From Gnetum montanum (taxonomy: Eukaryota > Streptophyta > Gnetopsida > Gnetales > Gnetaceae), in the NCBI GenBank assembly GCA_015680685.1, contig MNCI01034664.1, positions 393,576 to 457,575 of the forward strand: a stretch of 64,000 bases of DNA. Reading direction: 5' to 3'. Numbering within the stretch: the first letter of the stretch is position 1; each line of letters opens with the position of its first letter. Made by a program: the position numbers and the translations under genes. The notes beneath the pieces were generated by a model. That model did no database searches. It was given only the letters and a program-made list of their open reading frames with translations, and was not told the origin of the DNA. Below, one piece after another: positions 59,121-64,000 of this stretch.

Positions 59121-59992
59121 TGATGAAGTCATGGTCAGTTAGCTACATCGACACATGCTTGTTGATGCAACCTCATTGACACATCCATTAATGCATTGAT
59201 GCATATGCTTCGACACTGATTCACCTTAAGATTATATAAATATGTGCATCATCTACATTTATGGCATCTTTGGTTATTTTTGTTGCAAAGATCTTAGAGT
59301 TTTCTTTCATAGGACTTAGCCTAAATTCTCTTTGAGTTCTCACAATGTGGATTGAGTTGATTGAATGTAGTTTTATTTAAGTGTATGTTGTACCTGAACA
59401 CTTCTACATGATGGTAATAAAATCAAGATTAATTCATTCCATTACAACTAAATTAGCATTTAATTTATTTTCAAGCACTTTACTTTAAATGCATTTTACT
59501 TTTTTGTACTTAGAAAATCAATATTTTATTTCCTAACAATGAGAGTATAACTAGTTTGAACATGTCATATTAACTATTGGTAATCCTAGCAATAGATACT
59601 TAGAACACCTAGAAGTAGCCACTTGGCAACCTAATTATGTTAATATAGGTTCAAGATGGATACGAAAAGTGGGAATAGATGCTCTATGCTTAGGATACTT
59701 TAGGTTATTCTCAATTCCATAGTTAATTAGAAATTAATATTTTCATTACTTCATCATTTTAATATTTTGATAATAATAATACTAATAATAATATAAACAT
59801 CTTAGGCCTCAATCATACTTAACCATACCAATGGAACTAATACAATTGATGATTTAAAAGACAATAACCAATCATATTATACTTAATTATTTAGGATAAT
59901 AACCACTCAAAGATTCTACAAAATTTGACCAAATCATGTGTATGTGCTTGTGATTCATATGGTTGGGAATAGCGAACACTCATCACTCATCA
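59121..59992 (+). mobile_element. 5' LTR of element F
   Basis: Starts TGATGAAGTCATGGTCAG, like LTR B read on its own strand, and ends CACTCATCA; 872 bp. TATAAATA is at 59235-59242. The U3 is packed with ATTGATGCAT/CATTGACAC-type units and short palindromes (GCATTGATGCATATGC). Followed by a decayed primer site. Confidence 0.75.
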
Positions 59993-60009
59993 TTAGTGTC
60001 ATTATCAGG
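59993..60009 (+). promoter_or_regulatory. Decayed primer-binding site of element F
   Basis: TTAGTGTCATTATCAGG. Against D's site every change but the last base region is G-to-A or C-to-T. Confidence 0.6.
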
Positions 60010-60099
60010 AAATTTGTTATGCCCTAAGTATTTTGAATAATTGAATCATATAAGATTGTTGTAGGAGCATAACAAATCATAATTAAAATAAATAATAAT

Positions 60100-62650
60100 A
60101 TTTTATTTAAGGCATACTATAGGAACAAACTAAAAGATATCTTCTTGTCACAATGCTAATTCTCCACCTACTAATGATTCTACCAAACAACATGACAAAA
60201 CAAGGAAAAAAGTAGATGAAGTACCCTATCAACTTAAGGTTGTCTATGTCCATCCAAATCCTTACTATTTGGACTTCATGTTCATCCTTTATCAAGATGA
60301 GCAACTACAATGAAGAGACCTTAACAACAACATTGTGCTACCACCTAATCATGTTATTCCATTAATGATCATGGTAGAAATGACAAAGCTAGGGCTTGAA
60401 GCAGTAGCCCTAGAGTACTAAGTGACAGATCACCTCTTTAGAGATTAACAACCTCTAAAGGACCAACTTTGAAAGGACAAATTCATGAATACTCATAATG
60501 AAGTTTCTAAAGGAAAAAGGGTTCTAATCACATTGACATCATAGTCAAGAAAAGAGAATAGTAAATACTCATTCAGGTAATTGCAATGCCAAGATCCTCC
60601 TCTATTCAATGAAGATAACATGACTCACACATGGCTACGCTCAACCTTGGTAAGCAACCAAGGTAAGAGGAAAACCTGGCCCAAAACTAGAAAAACGTTA
60701 AGGTCAAGGTCTTCTAGTTATCAAGCAAGAGAACAACCCAAGGGACTAGAGAAGGAGAGTAAGTTGGCATAAATCTTCTAGCTCTGCATTTTTACCATTC
60801 TAGTCATGATCTAATTTTGATAAGCAAAAACATGACTAAGACCAAAGAAAAAATAGTTTAAGATAAGGTAGAGGTGATAGAAACGTCATTGTAACGTCAT
60901 TGTAAAGATGGAATAGGGGAACATAAACAATAATAAGAAGAAGAGGAGCATCATCAAGAAAGAAGGTGTAGCAAGCTACATCATAGGAGACATGGCCATG
61001 ACAAGGATCATGATGAATGGGATGACTATGATAAAGCACTACTTGCCACAAGAAGCATGATCAACATTTGTGAGGTATTTTACATTCCTACCAAGCATCT
61101 AAAGGATATTTGAATAAAATGGTTTGATATGAACAATACTTCTAAATTTGAATAAGGTTACAATGCTAATCTATAGCACCATCTACAAGACTTCCATGAT
61201 GCTTGTGCCTTGTAGAATATAGAAATTAACTAGTAGAACCTTAAGTTATTCCAAAAAACATTCATAAAGGAAGCTAAAAGCTATTACTGATCTTTGAAAC
61301 CAAAATAAATTTGCAAATCAAGTATGATGCTATAGCTATTCAATGATAAGTATCAAAACATACTCCATGGTATTAAATTTGAGGAAATAGATTTAAGAAT
61401 GAAAACAAGATAACCATGAATCCCTTGATATGGCCTTGGGTAGGTACTATTTATTACTGCATTGATGCCCAAACCATGGTTTCTCTCAGAGAGAATATCT
61501 TTGTCATATCATAGATGGACTCATAATTAAAACTAGAGAGATCCTTTGGGTCTATACCTAAGAAAGACTATGAAAAATGGAGGCTCATCAGATCTAAAGA
61601 CTTATTGATTAGGTAGCAAAGGGAGAAGGAAAGTTAAAGAAGAGAGAAAGTACAAAGGAGAATAATAAACATTTCTCTATCTACAAAAAGGAGATATGTC
61701 TCTGTGGCCCAAAGGAGGAAGCACTATTGGAGAAGGTCATGCAAAGAAAGACCTTAATGGTCTAAAAATATATTATTGAAATATTAGCCAAGGTGAACAA
61801 GATGTGGGACTCTCTAGATGAGAAGTTCCATATGACACTTAAAATCCTGGAGGAGAAAATAGAGCAAGGAAGTAAGGATAACAACAATAGAAGAAAGAAA
61901 GATGTAGTAAATCATGAAGGATGTGAAATTTGTCAATATGATCATTTTAAGGGATGTTGCCAAATGCTATCATACTTACAAGAATCTAGGATCTATACCT
62001 TAAATCCAAAGCTTGTTAGAAGATAATCACCTAGGAGGTCACCTTATCCTCAAGGAAACTAACAACAATTGCACCAATAGTGGTATTATCTAAGTGAAAT
62101 GTGACTTCAACCTTATGATTACTATCATCAATGGTTTAATCTACAATCATAAGGGATGCTACCACCAAGGTAGTAGTATCCTTATTGCCAATGTAATCCA
62201 TATGGCTATTATGTTCAACAACGTATGTTATCAAATGGCTCCATGGTCCAAAATTCTTTGCATCATTACTATCTCCCTAAATATCATTGACCTACCACTC
62301 CACATGTTGAATCTTCTATCACATACACTTTTCATTGCCCTTAGAAGCACCATGCACCTCAAACTTCCACTCCTATACCACCTACACTACCTATGCAAGG
62401 CAAAATAAATTTATAAGTGGATGAAAACTCAAGTGGTCATTTTCAAGTCTAATAGTCCACCTAAACCATTGTAGGCATCTATGATTGTGGATTCCTTTCA
62501 AAATACCCAAGGAATTTCTACCGAATCATCTTAAAACCAAAGACTTCAAAATATTCAAGCTATCATGTTAACTCATGCAGTTGTAGATTGAATAAAAGTA
62601 GGACACCTTTCCAAGAAGAGAGCTGATCTATTTATAGATTATAAGGAATG
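60100..62650 (+). pseudogene. Element F gag and protease start, heavily decayed
   Basis: The start (60215-60310) matches gag of B: PYQLKVVYVHPNPYYLDFMF and LYQDEQLQ. Capsid-like text occurs near 61120-61330 (HHLQDFHDACAL, KLFQKTF.KEA.SYY). 61793-62026 is open and contains the helical VNKMWDSLDEKFHMTLKILE segment and a knuckle CEICQYDHFKGC. A Gly/Gln-rich end (NPYGYYVQQR near 62200) precedes a protease lead-in near 62560-62610 (IQAIMLTHAVVD). Shortly after, at 62905, element G interrupts. No RT follows within the window. Confidence 0.65.
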
Positions 62651-62905
62651 ATTTGTGCAAAGCTCTATTAAACTAAAGTTCCAGTGTGAATTGAATCTCC
62701 CAAGAGACGTAAAATAGCTGGAATGTTCCTACACTTAAGGAATGTAATATAAGGTTAGAGCTTGCAAAACAATCCATTAGTATTTCATTGGGATTAGTAC
62801 AAGATATTGTGACCACTATGAGTGGGTAGTGATATTTGTTGATGCATAAAATTTGGACACACCAACACCTAGGGAAAAAACTCATTTTAGGAGACTATTG
62901 CCAAG

Positions 62906-63948
62906 TGATGAGTGGCGAGGTATCCCTACACTCAACCATACGAATACGAGAGTGTACGCGCGATCCGGTCGAACTCCGCAGACTAAATGCCTTAACACCA
63001 CAAGAAACACTTGGGGTTAATCATTCGTTGTCTTCCCAGGCTTGCTTGTAAGTGTCACGGTGTATGGTTAAGCAAGTCTGAGGTATGTGATTTTTTTGGT
63101 ATTTTCGGCTTATCTTCTATGCTACCAGGAGAAAGGGTTGAGAAAACTAAACTAACTCTAACTAAGATCTAAGTCTAAATTAACTAGCGTCAGCATCCGT
63201 TCCCACTTACCGGACACACCCTGAACTATGCAACTGCAGCTTACCAAACGCTAATCGTTACTGGGATCGCCACACGTAACGCAAGTGCTCGAAGTGGTCG
63301 TACTGAGGCACCTATTTAGCCTACGTGTGATAAGCAGCCGATTCCTTAGCCAGCCGTACACACCCGTGGGTGCTCGTAACTAAGTCGTACTTATCACACG
63401 TTCTAGCCTAGCAATGAGCAGCCGATTCCTCAACTAGCCGTACACATTGGACCCTGGGGTTACCAAGCGCAGAATCCTGGAATACGCTACTGGGTTACCA
63501 AGCAGCCAATGCTCGTAATTGAGTCGTACTCATGCATTGCGTCAAGCAGCCGATTCCTTGACTAGCCGTACACGTCCGTAGACGCTCGTAATCAAGTCGT
63601 ACTTGAACGCACTAGGAAAGCAGTAAATGAAAGCAATAAATGAAACCACGTGCTGCAAGGTTTATCCAATCAAGTTCGTCTTTATTGCCGTACACAACTT
63701 GGGTTCAGGTTACAAGCTGCTCGAATAAAGAGCCGTTCACTCTAGGACTCCTACTGCGGGCACATGGGAAAAATTCTAACTCTGGAGTGATCAATCTGCC
63801 AGAGCTTCGCTACTTCTAGCCAGGATTGGGAAATAAGGGGAGTGCCGCCTCTTATTTATAGATATGGCAGCGGACCGCGATATTGCAGGGGAAGACGCGA
63901 TATCGCAGTGGCCACGATATCATGGCACATGTAGGTCGCGTCTCATCA
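62906..63948 (-). mobile_element. LTR of element G (3' LTR of a minus-strand element continuing beyond the window)
   Basis: Starts TGATGAGTGG, ends GTCTCATCA, 1043 bp. The next bases TACCCCCATGAC are a polypurine tract on the minus strand, so the element body lies to the right, outside the window. TATAAATAAG (minus) is at 63851-63860; U3 is short, about 90 bp. It is much more GC-rich and CpG-rich than older copies, which suggests a young insertion. The left flank CCAAG (62901-62905) should be its target duplication. Confidence 0.85.
63333..63610. repeat. Tandem sub-repeats in LTR G
   Basis: Three imperfect copies begin AGCAGCCGATTCCT at 63333, 63417 and 63545. Each is followed by AGCCGTACAC and ends near a GAGTCGTACT-like string. 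Unit lengths are about 84 and 128 bp, the longer one containing the extra TGGGTTACCAAGC segment. In the solo LTR this part falls in the assembly gap. Confidence 0.75.
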
Positions 63949-64000
63949 TACCCCCATGACTGAATGAAAACTCGTCCTCAAGTTCCTTACAATGATATCA
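63949..64000 (-). mobile_element. Internal 3' edge of element G
   Basis: The minus strand reads an AACTTGAGGACGAGTTTTC-like stretch then a GTCATGGGGGTA purine tract directly before the LTR. The same AACTTGAGGATGAGTTTTCA is next to LTRs B, C and E, showing that G belongs to the same superfamily. Confidence 0.8.

Overview
This is nuclear DNA from a seed plant with a large, repeat-filled genome. One intron-containing transcription-factor gene sits in about 64 kb of old, nested LTR retrotransposons. A gymnosperm is my best guess. It rests on the low gene density, the long decayed Ty3/gypsy nests and the AT-rich intergenic DNA, not on a diagnostic marker. I see no bacterial, organellar, rRNA or CRISPR features. 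An assembly gap (run of N) lies at 10828-11051.

Layout. 1-2250 is uncharacterised decayed repeat. 2256-6365 holds a tRNA-derived SINE-like head, a repeated block, a small LTR element in tandem arrangement (LTR 2956-3475, internal DNA, partial second LTR 5820-5902) and a dimeric SINE-like unit. 6868-9024 is the only convincing host gene: a six-exon RWP-RK (RKD-type) transcription factor with a reconstructed product of 513 residues. 9025-10130 is its 3' flank. From 10139 to the end everything recognisable is transposon.

The transposons are as follows. Fragment I (10139-10659) is a minus-strand Athila-like remnant. Element A (10660-21720, minus) is a chromovirus of Del/Tekay type with LTRs of about 3.4 kb; its left LTR carries a solo LTR (10790-11349) with a perfect 5-bp target duplication. 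Element B (21721-33213, minus) is an Athila/Tat-like element with gag, protease, RT-RNase H and integrase, plus an extra ORF between pol and the 3' LTR. Element E (39236-40706 plus 52052-54460, plus strand) is a related copy split by insertion of element C (40707-52051, minus). C has lost pol and in turn contains a truncated plus-strand copy D (43745 to about 48500). F (59121-62905, plus) is a decayed 5' LTR plus gag, broken by G (62906 to beyond the window, minus).

Six related pieces (I, B, C, D, E, F) and two more LTRs (solo, G) belong to one superfamily. Their LTRs start TGAT and end CTCATCA, and intact copies have a primer site complementary to a tRNA end (TGGCACCATTG). They share a very variable, repeat-rich U3 just upstream of TATAAATA. 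In place of a classical env gene the elements carry a long coiled-coil ORF ending in a conserved EPPPP-type tail. In B this ORF is preceded by a U3-like repeat, a TATA-like run and good splice sites. I regard that as the most unusual structure in the window.

Other remnants are a Ty1/copia RT fragment (56283-56510) and a LINE-like RT fragment (about 57640-58900, minus). All transposon ORFs are interrupted by stops. The stops and the decayed primer sites mostly look like C-to-T or G-to-A changes, as expected of long-methylated plant repeats.
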